A stretch of 64,000 nucleotides of DNA from positions 372,001 to 436,000 of the forward strand of contig CATKHK010000033.1 in NCBI GenBank assembly GCA_949751835.1, written 5' to 3'. This DNA comes from Blepharisma japonicum. Its lineage: Eukaryota > Ciliophora > Heterotrichea > Heterotrichida > Blepharismidae. Under the pieces are notes generated by a model. It ran no database searches. It had not been told where the DNA came from and was given only the letters and a program-made list of their open reading frames with translations. Shown piece after piece: positions 1-10,135 of this stretch (positions within the stretch are counted from its first letter, which is position 1; every line of letters starts with the position of its first letter). Position numbers and translations under genes: made by a program.

Positions 1-988
1 ATTTTTCGTTTTCCATGTCGCAGCAATATAAATGATCATTTAAAACTTGAGCATAATTGAGACTTGGACCACCAGGGGTTTCGTTAAATCCTGCGTTAAA
101 GACTATTCCACCTAAGATTGGCAATAAATCTGATTGAACTGGCTCAAAGAAGAGGATTTTATTGGAGTCATATTTTCTCACAACGTTGTTTACTTTTTGA
201 TAGAGTGGCTGAAGGCCTTCTTTATCAAAAACTCCTGGAACTGCATAAGTTGGTTCAGTGTACATGTCTGCTGCTAAAGGTTCATTTATTGGGTCATAGC
301 CAACTACATAATTATTGTTAACGAAATATTGAGAAACAACATTCCAATAAGCAAGGAATTTGTCTTGTAAGCCATTGATATTTTTATAAAGTCTATTAAA
401 AGCATCCATTGCTTGAGGGGTTGCATAATAATCTGCAAACATATGAGTAAGGCAATCTGAAATTAAAGGATCTCCATTGGCATCATAAGTAAAATTGAAC
501 TTAGACATAGGAGTGCAAGCTCCAAATCCTTCCAACACAGGAGAAAGTTCTCCACATGTATCACTTAAATTTTGAGCATAAAAATCTGGAACTCCTTCTC
601 CACAGATCCTTCTTGCAAAAACATCTTGATGGGCATCAACAAGTGTATATAATCCTGCAGCTCCTAATTGATTTACCAAATTATTGATTAATTGCAAATA
701 AGTTGTATTGTAAACTCCTGGGCTTGTCTCAACAGCTTGCCACATAACACCAAGTCTGACAAAATTAAAGCCCCAGTTGGCTAGATTTTGGATATCCTGA
801 GGACATAAAGACATTTGTGGGTCAAAGCTGGTAGTTATCGGGATATATGGAGCAGATTTTACTACAACATTGACTCCGTGGAATATTACTGATCTTCCGT
901 AGTCATCTTGGAACATTTTTGTGGTTGTATTTACCTTGATAACTGCTGTAACTGAGCCAGCGATGAATAGCAATAAGAAGGAGAGCAT
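1..988 (-). CDS. GH5 endoglycoceramidase-like hydrolase, copy A (3' end outside window)
   Basis: Secreted or lysosomal glycoside hydrolase of family GH5, of the endoglycoceramidase kind, which cleaves the glycan from glycosphingolipids. The ATG at 988 opens a hydrophobic signal peptide (MLSFLLLLFIAGSVTAV). About 329 residues are visible before the left edge cuts the gene. The GH5 acid/base motif is present as DPINEPLAADM, along with the family-typical DAHQD and GEGVPDFYAQN segments; the nucleophile lies beyond the window. The complete neighbour at 1075-2664 is a close paralogue in the same orientation, only 86 bp away, so this is a tandem duplication. Codons differ widely while the protein is conserved, which points to an old duplication under selection. 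Exact substrate is inferred from family resemblance only. Confidence 0.85.
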   Translation of the reverse strand, partial: MLSFLLLFIAGSVTAVIKVNTTTKMFQDDYGRSVIFHGVNVVVKSAPYIPITTSFDPQMSLCPQDIQNLANWGFNFVRLGVMWQAVETSPGVYNTTYLQLINNLVNQLGAAGLYTLVDAHQDVFARRICGEGVPDFYAQNLSDTCGELSPVLEGFGACTPMSKFNFTYDANGDPLISDCLTHMFADYYATPQAMDAFNRLYKNINGLQDKFLAYWNVVSQYFVNNNYVVGYDPINEPLAADMYTEPTYAVPGVFDKEGLQPLYQKVNNVVRKYDSNKILFFEPVQSDLLPILGGIVFNAGFNETPGGPSLNYAQVLNDHLYCCDMENEK

Positions 989-1074
989 TTAATAAATAAT
1001 TAAGTTTCTCCTTGAATATGGCGACAAATAAAGCTAATTAATTTAAAATTTAAAAAGAAAGAATCTCTTTAATA

Positions 1075-2664
1075 TTAAGCTTCAACAGCAGATTTGGCTG
1101 TTATTACTATAGTTGTCCTTGAAGATACTGGGTTTGTATATAAAATATTGATGAAATTGCCTTTAGTAGTCACTACTGGCTGTAAATTAAGCGTATTTGA
1201 AATAGAAATATCATACCCATTAGGATAGACAATTGCTTGATTCAAAAATATCACTGTTGGAGCATTCACATTTGGAGAGAGATCATAAGAGGTTGAGAAA
1301 TAGCCAGTCGATGGAATGAAGAATAATTTCGTAGGAACTCCTTGGTAGGCTTGAGCATAAGTTCTCTGTAAGGCTTTAAGCTTATTTGTTTCTAAATTTC
1401 CACTTCCATCATAAAATCCTTCCACTGTACTTCCAGCAGTTGTGTAGTCTCCATATCCTTTGAATTGCCAGTAAGACCATCCAACCAAGTATTTATCACA
1501 TGCATTTGTCACTGATGTAATTTCAGCGACACATGCATCTGAATCAGAGCAAGCTCCAAATTCTGTGAAAATCAGCCCAACTCCTAATTTTTCTGCATCT
1601 TGTGATCTAACTTTAACTCTGTCATTATGAATTCTCTCGCAGTGTTTTGCTTCTGAAAGAGGTGGATCCCCACCATTTTGTACACAAGGGTTAAAGTTAA
1701 CAGCGCAGCAATAGGTATGATCATTTAAAACTTGTGCATTATTAAAATTCACGCCTCCTGGGGTTTCATTGAACCCAACATTAAATATTAATCCTCCTAG
1801 TGTTGGCAATACATCAGACTGTACTGGTTCAAAGAATAAAATCTTTTTTAAATCATTTTTTCTCACTGTTACATTTACTTTTTGCCAAAGATACTGAAGG
1901 ACTTCACGGTCAAAGTTTCCTGGGACCATATAGTCAGGATTAGTATACATATCAGCAGCAAGAGGCTCGTTAAATGGATCATAGCCAACTATAAAAGGAT
2001 TATTTGCAAAAAATGAAGACACAGTGTTCCAGAATGCAAGGAACTTGTCTTGCAGCCCATTGATATTTTTATAAAGCCTTTGAAAAGCGTCAGCTGCTTC
2101 AGGAGTCATATAATAGCGAGGGAAATCATGTGTAAGACAGTCAGAAATCAAAGGATCTCCATTTGCATCATAGGTTAAATTGAACTTAGACAAGGGAATG
2201 CAGGCTCCAAATCCTTCATATACAGGTGAAAGTTCTCCACAAGAGTCAGTTAAATTTTGAGCATAGAAGTCAGGGACTCCTTCACCGCAGATTTTACGTG
2301 CAAACAGATCTTGATGAGCATCCAGTAATACAGAAATCCCAGCTGCTCCTAGCTGATTAACCAAGTTATTGACCTGCTGAAGATAAGTCATATTATAAGA
2401 TCCTGGACTTGTTTCGACTGCTTGCCACATAACCCCAAGTCTTACGAAGTTAAACCCCCAGTTTTGGAGATTTTGTATGTCTTGAGCACAGAGAGACATT
2501 TGAGGGTCAAATGAAGAAGTAATAGGAATATATGGAGGAGCCTTCACAACTACGTTGACTCCGTGGAAGATTATTGTTCGGCCTGAGTCATCCTCAAACA
2601 TTCTGGTTGTGGTATTCATATGGATGGCTTGAGTGAAGCCCAAAAGGAGAATTAAGTTGAGCAT
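1075..2664 (-). CDS. GH5 endoglycoceramidase-like hydrolase, copy B
   Basis: Complete 529-residue paralogue of the gene to its left. A signal peptide is visible at residues 1-14. The TIM-barrel catalytic residues of GH5 are both present: acid/base Glu233 in YDPFNEPL and nucleophile Glu368 in IFTEFGA. The DAHQD motif lies near 115-119 and several Cys (CCAVNFNPC, CERIH, ACSDSDAC) suggest disulfides suited to a secreted or lysosomal enzyme. The last ~100 residues form a beta-rich tail, as in bacterial and invertebrate endoglycoceramidases. The likely reaction is hydrolysis of the oligosaccharide-ceramide bond; other GH5 substrates cannot be excluded. A phagotrophic ciliate would use such an enzyme to digest food membranes (inference). 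Confidence 0.87.
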   Translation of the reverse strand: MLNLILLLGFTQAIHMNTTTRMFEDDSGRTIIFHGVNVVVKAPPYIPITSSFDPQMSLCAQDIQNLQNWGFNFVRLGVMWQAVETSPGSYNMTYLQQVNNLVNQLGAAGISVLLDAHQDLFARKICGEGVPDFYAQNLTDSCGELSPVYEGFGACIPLSKFNLTYDANGDPLISDCLTHDFPRYYMTPEAADAFQRLYKNINGLQDKFLAFWNTVSSFFANNPFIVGYDPFNEPLAADMYTNPDYMVPGNFDREVLQYLWQKVNVTVRKNDLKKILFFEPVQSDVLPTLGGLIFNVGFNETPGGVNFNNAQVLNDHTYCCAVNFNPCVQNGGDPPLSEAKHCERIHNDRVKVRSQDAEKLGVGLIFTEFGACSDSDACVAEITSVTNACDKYLVGWSYWQFKGYGDYTTAGSTVEGFYDGSGNLETNKLKALQRTYAQAYQGVPTKLFFIPSTGYFSTSYDLSPNVNAPTVIFLNQAIVYPNGYDISISNTLNLQPVVTTKGNFINILYTNPVSSRTTIVITAKSAVEA

Positions 2665-2946
2665 TTTTTATTCTCCTAATAACATGAGAGGAATTTATCT
2701 TATAATATCAGAAATGGCAACATAGAGCCTACAATTACTAATATATTTTTAAGCTTTTGTCTTATATTAATCTACGATAAAGATTTTGATTTATATAAAT
2801 AATGATGCTGAAAACTATATATTCAATTTAAATTTTCAAATATAATTTTTTATATAATTGCCTCAATTAATAAACTTAGCAATTACCCACATTAATTAAT
2901 TGATGTTTTTCCTCTTAATTAAATTTCCGCTTTCAAATAAATCAAA

Positions 2947-3600
2947 ATGTCACTACTCACAATTTTCCTTGCCAGCTTGGCCTCAGCTCAATGCCCTGCT
3001 TACACATGTGCCGAACTCTCAACCGATATTTGTATGACCTGAAGCAATAATGCTGTCCAATTTAACAAAAATAGCTGTACATCCCATAGCCAAAGCTGTT
3101 TGATTTCTAAAGCAATGCTTGAATACTCATTTAACCCTTCACAAGGCAACTATTCCTGTGAGGCCTCCTCTTCTCTGGGTTACACATATGGATTTATGGA
3201 CTGTGGTGAACAATTAGAAACAGAAATTTATTTAAAATCTGGAACGTTCCCTAAAAGCTGCTCTTCAGCAGGATACAGTGATGAGGACTGCTTATTAGAA
3301 GATGGTAACTATTTAGAATGCGGCTGTGGATTCGATTCACTTTTATATTGTAAGCCTAATCCAAGCTCATACGTTTTTAAGAAATTCTGGGATACATGTT
3401 CAGATCAAGATAATATTGTGACTTCAGAATTTTATGAATATTATGATCTTCTTTATTCCTTCTACGTTGAGTATAATACTGCACCTGAGTGCGCTCTGAC
3501 TCTTTTCCAGGAGTTTGGCATACTCCAAGGAACGGTTCCCAAAAGCAGCTCAGCTGTTTTTATTGGCGTAAGTGCTATAATTGCAGCCTTGGCTTTCTAA
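2947..3600 (+). CDS. Cys-rich secreted protein with GPI-anchor-like tail
   Basis: I do not recognise a family. The ATG at 2947 gives a 217-residue protein with a clear signal peptide (MSLLTIFLASLASA), many cysteines spread through the mature part (about 18) and a hydrophobic C-terminus (AVFIGVSAIIAALAF) after a small-residue stretch (KSSS). That layout is typical of a GPI-anchored surface protein. One in-frame TGA (at about 3037-3039, within ICMTWSNN) must be read as Trp for the signal peptide to join the rest. It lies divergent from the GH5 pair across a 282 bp gap. Function unknown. Confidence 0.75.
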
Positions 3601-3722
3601 AATTTTAATTTTTAAGAATTTTAATGCTTGAGTTTGTATAATCCAAGTATTTAACATAAAAAATGAATTTTAATGGTTTTCCCCACAAATATTTCAATTT
3701 ATAAAATCTAGTTCAATTATAT

Positions 3723-3923
3723 TTATCTTTGTGAAAGCTCTTTTAGCGATTGTAAAGTCGCCTCTCTGCACTCCATAAATCTTAAAACACAATTCTTGAT
3801 GCATGATTTCTGCTTGCCTGTTAAATTTGGTGAAGGGTCGTTTACACACCTAAGAAAGCAAATATTTGTTGATTTCTTAACGATGTCTGAGAATAAAATA
3901 TCATCCAAAGTTGGCTCAGACAT
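3723..3923 (-). CDS. Small Tim chaperone (Tim8/Tim13-like)
   Basis: A 66-residue intermembrane-space chaperone of the small TIM family. It has the diagnostic twin CX3C pattern: CFLRC (Cys22, Cys26) and CIKNC (Cys41, Cys45), separated by about 14 residues, flanked by short helices. Such proteins form hexameric rings that carry hydrophobic precursors across the mitochondrial intermembrane space to TIM22 or SAM, and are imported by Mia40-driven oxidation. The spacing and the CVLRFMEC segment look closer to Tim8/Tim13 than Tim9/Tim10, but the assignment within the family is tentative. Its start codon lies 16 bp from that of the divergent INTS11 gene. Confidence 0.82.
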   Translation of the reverse strand: MSEPTLDDILFSDIVKKSTNICFLRCVNDPSPNLTGKQKSCIKNCVLRFMECREATLQSLKELSQR

Positions 3924-3939
3924 ATTTCAATTATAAACA
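3924..3939. promoter_or_regulatory. 16-bp head-to-head intergenic region (small Tim / INTS11)
   Basis: Only 16 bp (atttcaattataaaca) separate the divergent start codons at 3923 and 3940. Both 5' UTRs must be absent or nearly so, or the two transcripts must overlap. Any promoter elements must therefore lie inside the opposing coding sequences or be extremely short. Confidence 0.6.
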
Positions 3940-5622
3940 ATGTCAATCGAAATAATCCCTCTAGGCGCAGGCCGAGAAGTGGGGAGAAGCTGCGTCATTG
4001 TAAGAATGGCAGGCCGAACTCTTATGTTTGACTGTGGAATCCATATGGGCTATGAAGATCAGCGCAGGTTTCCTGATTTTTCCCATATTGCTCAGACTGA
4101 TGATTTCACGCCTTATTTTGACTGTGTGCTGATTACCCATTTCCACCTCGATCACTGTGGGGCTTTACCTTATTTTACAGAGATGAAAGGATACAATGGG
4201 CCAGTCTTCATGAGCGGGCCTACACGTGCTATAGCTCCGCTGATGCTGGAGGATTTCAGAAAAGTTTGTGTTGAGTACAAAGGAGAGTCAAATTTCTTTA
4301 CAAGTGAAATGATTAAAGGATGCATGGCAAAAGTAACAACTATTGAACTGCATCAGACTATTACGGTGTGTGGGGATATTAATATTACTGCTTATTATGC
4401 AGGACATGTCCTAGGAGCAATTATGTATCATATTGAATGTAGAGGGTACTCACTTGTATATACAGGAGATTATAACATGGCAGGGGACAGACATTTAAGA
4501 GGAGCGTGGATTGAGAGATTAGACCCACATGTAGTGATATCAGAAAGCACATATGCTACAAAGTATAAAGAATTGAAAATGAGAAGGGAAAAAATGTTTT
4601 TAAAAAAGGTTGTGCAGACTATAGAAAGAGGAGGAAAAGTGCTAATTCCTGTATTTGCACTAGGAAGAGCACAAGAACTTTGTATTTTGTTAGATACTTA
4701 TTGGCATAGGACTCATATTGAAGTCCCCATCCATTTTGCTGGAGCTCTAAGCGAAAAAGCAAATTTATTTTACAAAACATATATAAACTGGTGCAATGAA
4801 AATGTCCAACGAACTTTTCTTATGAGAAACATGTTTGATTTTCAGCACATAACTCCTTTTGATAGAGGAAATATCAAAGCAAAAGAACCTATGGTCTTAT
4901 TAGCAACTCCAGGCATGCTCCATGGAGGATTATCTCTAAGTGTGTTCAAAGAATGGTGCGAAGACAGTAAAAACACCCTTATTCTTCCTGGTTATTGTGT
5001 TCCAGGAACTGTGGGCCACACACTATTAAAATCGAAGCCAGACGTAGTTATGATTGAAGGAAAAGAATATGAAGTTAGATGTGAAGTTCAAGCTATGTCA
5101 TTCAGTGCTCATACGGACCACAGAGGAATTATGCAAGTTCTTAAATGAATCCATCCTTCAAATGTTGTCCTTGTTCATGGCGAAGAAGAAAGAATGAGAG
5201 GACTCCTGCAAGATGTCCAACAAACAATGAATGTACCTTGCTTCATGCCTGGAAATTTAGAACACTTAATGATTCAAGTTAATGCTTCTGTACCTATGAA
5301 AATTGAGTACCCTCTGATTTGTAACTACCGCACTACACATCATGCCGATTTCGTGGAAAGTATATTCAATAATACTAAGCAAAGACCTCAATTGCTAGAA
5401 TGTAACATTACTGATGATTGGATTTTAGAAGACTCCCACAACATATCTTTCAGTTGTGAGCTTTTCTGCAGCTTAAATCAATTAAAATCGACACTTGAAG
5501 ACTCCGTTTTGCAGCTACTTTCAATAGAAGAAATCGCTGAGTCAAGACTTCAGCTGACCTGGGACGCTAATGATGATGCACTTGTCTCTCCTCTTCTCTC
5601 TTCCCTTCAGCAGGCAGCTTAA
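3940..5622 (+). CDS. INTS11: Integrator complex subunit 11 (INTS11), MBL/beta-CASP endonuclease
   Basis: A 560-residue homologue of the Integrator RNA endonuclease, which cleaves snRNA and other nascent Pol II transcripts. The metallo-beta-lactamase zinc motif is intact as THFHLDH (His67, His69, Asp71, His72). The N-terminus (PLGAGREVGRSC, DCGIHMGYEDQRRFPDFS) matches INTS11 better than CPSF73. The beta-CASP region carries the conserved SFSAHTD and a C-terminal VLVHGEEERM. The reading frame crosses a TGA at 5146-5148 (LK-W-IHPSNV), read as Trp. Human INTS11 is about 600 residues, so the length is normal. The 3' end converges with V-ATPase E, with 33 bp between stop codons. Confidence 0.94.
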
Positions 5623-5655
5623 TATTTTACTAACTAATAGATTGTCTTAGCTATC

Positions 5656-6354
5656 TTAATTACCAGACACTATCTTTCTTAACAATGGGACAGTGTTATT
5701 GAAAGCCAGCTCAAGTCTTTCGTCAATTGTATTGATGCATCTAATAAGCCCACCTTGAGATGTAAGAATGACTCCTCCACAGCAGCTCGCAGCATGCGAA
5801 TCAGCCACTGGTGCAGGTGGCAAGTAATTATTTTTATCAATCGTCACATTCAAGCTATAGTGTCCAGAAGTCTGGCTGTTGATCATGTCCAGATAAGTCG
5901 CAGTTGCTTCAGGGAGAACTTGTTCAATCAATGCTTGGTCTTCTCTGCGGCACTGCAAAGTGATTTCAGCCTCCAGCATCTTGATGAAGCTTTGCACAAG
6001 CAGTCTCTTCAAGAAGTCTTTATACTGGTCTGGGTTATTCTTGATATTATGAAGGATTGAGTGCTTGGTATCTTCAAGTAGCTGGTTCATGCAGTTGTTT
6101 CTGGTTGTCATGATTTCCATGCGTGCTGCGTTGATTGCTGTAGACTTGCTGATTCTTTTCTTGACTTCTAGCTGCTTCCACTTCTTTTCGTACTCAGCAG
6201 TGAGCTTTTCTTTGGCATTATGGAGATGTTTGGCTTTGGCTAAATTGTACTCATGCTCTGTTTTGCTTTCGATTTCTCTGGCTTTTTCTTTCGCTTCTTC
6301 TTGGACGAAGGAGATCATCTGCCTTATACGTTCTCTTGCGTCACTCTCGTTCAT
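5656..6354 (-). CDS. ATP6V1E: V-type proton ATPase subunit E
   Basis: A 232-residue peripheral-stalk subunit of the V1 sector of the vacuolar H+-ATPase, which acidifies endosomes, contractile-vacuole membranes and secretory compartments. The N-terminal half is a long charged helix (IRQMISFVQEEAKEKAREIE, then AKEKLTAEYEKKWKQLEVKK), pairing with subunit G; the C-terminal half is the globular domain with GGVILTSQGG and the terminal DERLELAF segment conserved in the family. Length matches the usual 225-235. No intron and no TGA. Convergent with INTS11; the same-strand rhodanese-like gene begins upstream with only 52 bp between its stop and this start. Confidence 0.95.
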   Translation of the reverse strand: MNESDARERIRQMISFVQEEAKEKAREIESKTEHEYNLAKAKHLHNAKEKLTAEYEKKWKQLEVKKRISKSTAINAARMEIMTTRNNCMNQLLEDTKHSILHNIKNNPDQYKDFLKRLLVQSFIKMLEAEITLQCRREDQALIEQVLPEATATYLDMINSQTSGHYSLNVTIDKNNYLPPAPVADSHAASCCGGVILTSQGGLIRCINTIDERLELAFNNTVPLLRKIVSGN

Positions 6355-6406
6355 CCGAATAAATTATACAAACCATATTTGAGAACAAAGGTGCAATTTA
6401 ATTTAA

Positions 6407-7270
6407 CTATAATAAGCTACAAGAAGAACATGATGTCGCGTCTCGGTGGCTGTCAGGGTCTTTAGGCTGCTTTTGAGCCATTCTTGGGATCATGTAATGC
6501 TGCTCGCTTGGGTCCTTTGTTGATAATATATCAATATTCTGGTCTTCTGCGTCAAAGTATTCTGTCTGTGCTACAGAGTAAAAGTTAGATTTATTGGTCA
6601 TTGCAAATGATCTACGAATAGTTGTGGATGACCTGCTTGTGTCAAGAACGACTGAAACTTTAGTTTCACCTAAATAGAGAAGTAAAGCTCCTAGCAAGGG
6701 CGCTTGATATCCATAAGCAATGATATCTTTATTTTTTTCAAAATTTATCCCATTAAATTCAAAAATGTTCAGCAGCTGGGTTTTTGGAATTAATTCGCCT
6801 TGCGGATTGTGATAATCAAATGCAATGGTATTTGCGTTCAAAAGCTGGCAATTAGTTGTGTTTTTCTTTACAAATTCTTGAGCAGAGCAAACTAGATTGT
6901 AGTTTAAGTCAAATTGGGGAGATTCTGCTAATTTTATTTGAGGTGGATCGCCGCTGACAAATTCAATTTCACAGTTTTTTAAGGTTTCAGAGCCTCCAAT
7001 AAGGACTTTTACCTTTTCAAAGCCTGCTGCTTTTAGTGACCAAAATACTTGTGTTGAACTTTTGTCGTCTCCTATATCGTAGAGAACAATTGGCCGATTT
7101 TTTTCAGCTGTGATACGCTTGATGTCTTCCAAAAAGACATCAGTGTCTTCATTTATATAAAACACTCGTGAATTTTCAAGATATTCTGTGACTGAGCATG
7201 ATTCTGGGGCACAATAAATAAATAGATAATTTTTTAGGTTGTCTTCAGGCAGAGTAGTAAAAGGGTTCAT
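6407..7270 (-). CDS. Tandem rhodanese-fold protein, active-site Cys missing, CaaX tail
   Basis: A 287-residue protein with the layout of a two-domain sulfurtransferase (TST/MPST). The first, inactive-type domain shows PIVLYDIGDD and VKVLIGG; the second shows ELIPKTQL and then DIIAYGYQAPLLGALLLYLG, where the family has a CxxG-type loop. The catalytic cysteine is absent (AYGYQA), so sulfur transfer is not expected. The extreme C-terminus is CSSCSLL, a CaaX box ending in Leu, which predicts geranylgeranylation and a membrane location. Known rhodanese pseudo-enzymes act as scaffolds or regulators; a similar role here is inference. Confidence 0.62.
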   Translation of the reverse strand: MNPFTTLPEDNLKNYLFIYCAPESCSVTEYLENSRVFYINEDTDVFLEDIKRITAEKNRPIVLYDIGDDKSSTQVFWSLKAAGFEKVKVLIGGSETLKNCEIEFVSGDPPQIKLAESPQFDLNYNLVCSAQEFVKKNTTNCQLLNANTIAFDYHNPQGELIPKTQLLNIFEFNGINFEKNKDIIAYGYQAPLLGALLLYLGETKVSVVLDTSRSSTTIRRSFAMTNKSNFYSVAQTEYFDAEDQNIDILSTKDPSEQHYMIPRMAQKQPKDPDSHRDATSCSSCSLL

Positions 7271-7512
7271 TATAATTTAAGAAATAAATGTAGGTTAAAA
7301 ATAAAATTTAGGATTTAAACATGAAATTACAATTTTTGATGACTGTTAAGTTAAGATAATTAATAACCCAAGCAAATAAGCCAGAGTAAAATTATTTTAA
7401 GATAATGCAAGACTATATTTTATAGTTGGTGAGTTTTTATTGTCTATTTATAATTTGAGTTTCAACCTACTTTTGGGACTTTTTGAACAGTCTTGATTAA
7501 GGTAAATATAAA

Positions 7513-8391
7513 ATGGTAGATAAAGAAGACCCTTCTTTGTCATTTTCTCAATCAATCGAAAGCTTTTCTCAATCCATCAGCAAAAACTTAACCCCTCGAA
7601 AAGTCAAAAAGCTGCTTGAAGATAGGGAAAAAGCAAAAGTTGTAATCAAAAATATCAAACATGTAATGAAAGAGCAAGGCGAACATATAAAAAAGCAGCA
7701 AAACGAATATAAAAAAGCGATTTCTACATTAGAAACCCAAAGTTTCACAACCCGCTTCCATGCTGTCGCATTTAAGCTAGAACTTGATGCAATGCGTCTA
7801 ATCAGTATCAGAAGAAAATTCGATACGTTAGACCTCAAGTTAAATTTTCAAAAACTTATAGCAAATACAGTGCTCGCTAAAAGGCAAGAAGAAGCTCAAA
7901 TAAAAGCTTCCTTGTCCTTGTATAAATCAGCATGTGTAGGAATTTGGTCAGTAATAAAGAATAAATCGTATTCATATCTATCACAATCATTCCAAGCTAT
8001 CCGTTTAGGGCCAAAACCAAAGGCAAGCAAAAATTTGAAAAATAGACTCGAAGCGCTGAAGCAAGAAAGGAAAAAATTGCGATCGCAGCTTAGAGGATCT
8101 TCAAAAGGACAAGATGACAGCCAAGCTTTGCAAGATTCTATTGAAGAAAATAAGCAGCTGAAAGAAAAACTTACATCAACCGAAGAAAGTGTGGCGACTT
8201 TTATTAGAGAAATGACTTCATTGCTGGAAAAGCATGAACCGCCAGGGTTTAGAATTCCTGACGCTGAATCGCCCAGGCCAGGACTGAAATTGAAAAAAGG
8301 AAAAAGACCGAAAGCGAGAGTGCCTTTGATTTCTCCTGAAAGAAATGAGATGGCAAGAAAACATAAGAATATTAAACTACAATTTGATTAA
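7513..8391 (+). CDS. Coiled-coil protein, unknown
   Basis: A 292-residue protein that I do not recognise. Residues ~30-70 and ~165-235 are Lys/Glu/Gln-rich helices with heptad character (for example NRLEALKQERKKLRSQL and EENKQLKEKL). The N-terminus has a Ser-rich pair (SFSQSIESFSQSIS) and the tail is strongly basic with Pro (PGLKLKKGKRPKARVPL). No signal peptide or membrane segment. It has a clean ATG, TAA stop and no TGA codon. It may be a cytoskeletal or basal-body component, but nothing in the sequence proves this. Confidence 0.72.
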   Translation: MVDKEDPSLSFSQSIESFSQSISKNLTPRKVKKLLEDREKAKVVIKNIKHVMKEQGEHIKKQQNEYKKAISTLETQSFTTRFHAVAFKLELDAMRLISIRRKFDTLDLKLNFQKLIANTVLAKRQEEAQIKASLSLYKSACVGIWSVIKNKSYSYLSQSFQAIRLGPKPKASKNLKNRLEALKQERKKLRSQLRGSSKGQDDSQALQDSIEENKQLKEKLTSTEESVATFIREMTSLLEKHEPPGFRIPDAESPRPGLKLKKGKRPKARVPLISPERNEMARKHKNIKLQFD

Positions 8392-8509
8392 GCTGTTGTA
8401 ATTTAATAAGAAAAGCGTGGGCTATTAAAGACTTTTACTTTAAATTGACTCGTATATGAAAATACTAACATCCTTAATAAATCTCTATTTTTTCAATAAT
8501 AATTAAATA

Positions 8510-8878
8510 ATGACTGGAAATACAAATACTAAGGCATGAAAACTTTTTTATTTTTGGTATAAAGAAACATATGAAACGCCTAAAAATGAGAGAAGAATCA
8601 CAAAAATGATGAAAATAGATGAAAGGCAGTTTCTAAGAAGACAATATATGGATGCATTTGTTTGGAATGGGACTTTTCACTGTGGTATATTTTGGGTTCT
8701 TTATTACTGAGGAATTTCTTCAAGCCGCTTACCACAAGCAAATCTTATACCCTTTCCGATTCGATTTGGGTGCATATTTGGAGTCCCTCTGCTTTCAGCT
8801 TATCTATTTTTTCAGTCAGCTTTTTATAATGATAAAATTGTTGAGATTGCAGAAAAATATTCATCAGAAATAAAATAA
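8510..8878 (+). CDS. Small membrane protein, unknown
   Basis: A 122-residue reading frame visible only when TGA is Trp: it contains two in-frame TGA codons (KAWKLFYFW and LYYWGIS). The first half is charged (KNERRITKMMKIDERQFLRRQ). The second half has two hydrophobic stretches, CGIFWVLYYWGI and FGCIFGVPLLSAYLFFQSAF, followed by a short charged tail (KIVEIAEKYSSEIK). It could be a two-pass organelle membrane protein, such as a mitochondrial inner-membrane accessory subunit, but I cannot assign a family. Confidence 0.6.
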
Positions 8879-8977
8879 AAATAAGGTATTTTGTTTAGGA
8901 CACTATTTTGCTGTAAATTTTTGAGTTTTAATAATATTAAAATAAAATAAATACCAAAAAGTTTACATTATAATATA

Positions 8978-9610
<633 letters not shown>

Positions 9611-9722
9611 TTATTATATAAGATTAATATAATTAATATTTATTTTTCAAGAATTAAGCTTGAGTCTTTATCGCTAATTAAAATTATTGAACAATTCCTT
9701 GCAATACCATACGAGCATTTAT

Positions 9723-10135
9723 TTACCTTGTCTCTTTGATCACTATAATCTTGCTCTCATAATACTCCTCTTTCCATCTATTCATATGATAGAGTAAATG
9801 AGTTATTGTGTCACGCGTAATATGGCATCTTTCAGAAAACTCTGATGATCAAAGGGAATTCAAAGCATAGGACGTGAGGCTCATTATCGCTTTGAAGGCT
9901 GGCGATGGAACTAGTTAGTGTCTTATGAAGTTCTTGGGCTCTCTTTTTTAGCATCACATCCATTTTCCCATTAGAAAAACTCCGATCTGGAATAAGCTTT
10001 GGCTAGGCCTTATGAATCAGAGATGTTTCTCTAGTATTTCAGCCCCAGTTCACTTTATTCTTCCTTGAGCCTATCTGTGACCTTTACGGAAACTTCTGCA
10101 GGAAAAGAGAGAAAAGGCAGATCTGGTGCTTCATT
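9723..10135 (-). pseudogene. Possible decayed protein gene, family unknown
   Basis: A stretch richer in G+C than the flanking AT-rich gap. On the minus strand, protein-like sequence appears successively in three frames: an open stretch at 10135-10058 (including LPFLSFPAEVSVKVTDRLKE), a 74-codon open frame at 10002-9781 (including MLKKRAQELHKTL and PHVLCFEFPLIIRVF) and a 63-codon open frame at 9914-9726 ending at TAA (including ERCHITRDTITHLLYHMN and RWKEEYYESK). TGA is read as Trp. No single frame is long enough for a normal gene and I find no family, so it is best treated as a gene remnant broken by several stops and at least two frame changes. It could instead be non-coding sequence with chance open frames. 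Confidence 0.3.

Noticed and set aside
9723-10135. Reading the relic as an intact gene with TAA and TAG as Gln
   Set aside because: All other genes in the window end at TAA or TAG, and better-looking stretches lie in other frames, so a decayed gene or chance is simpler.
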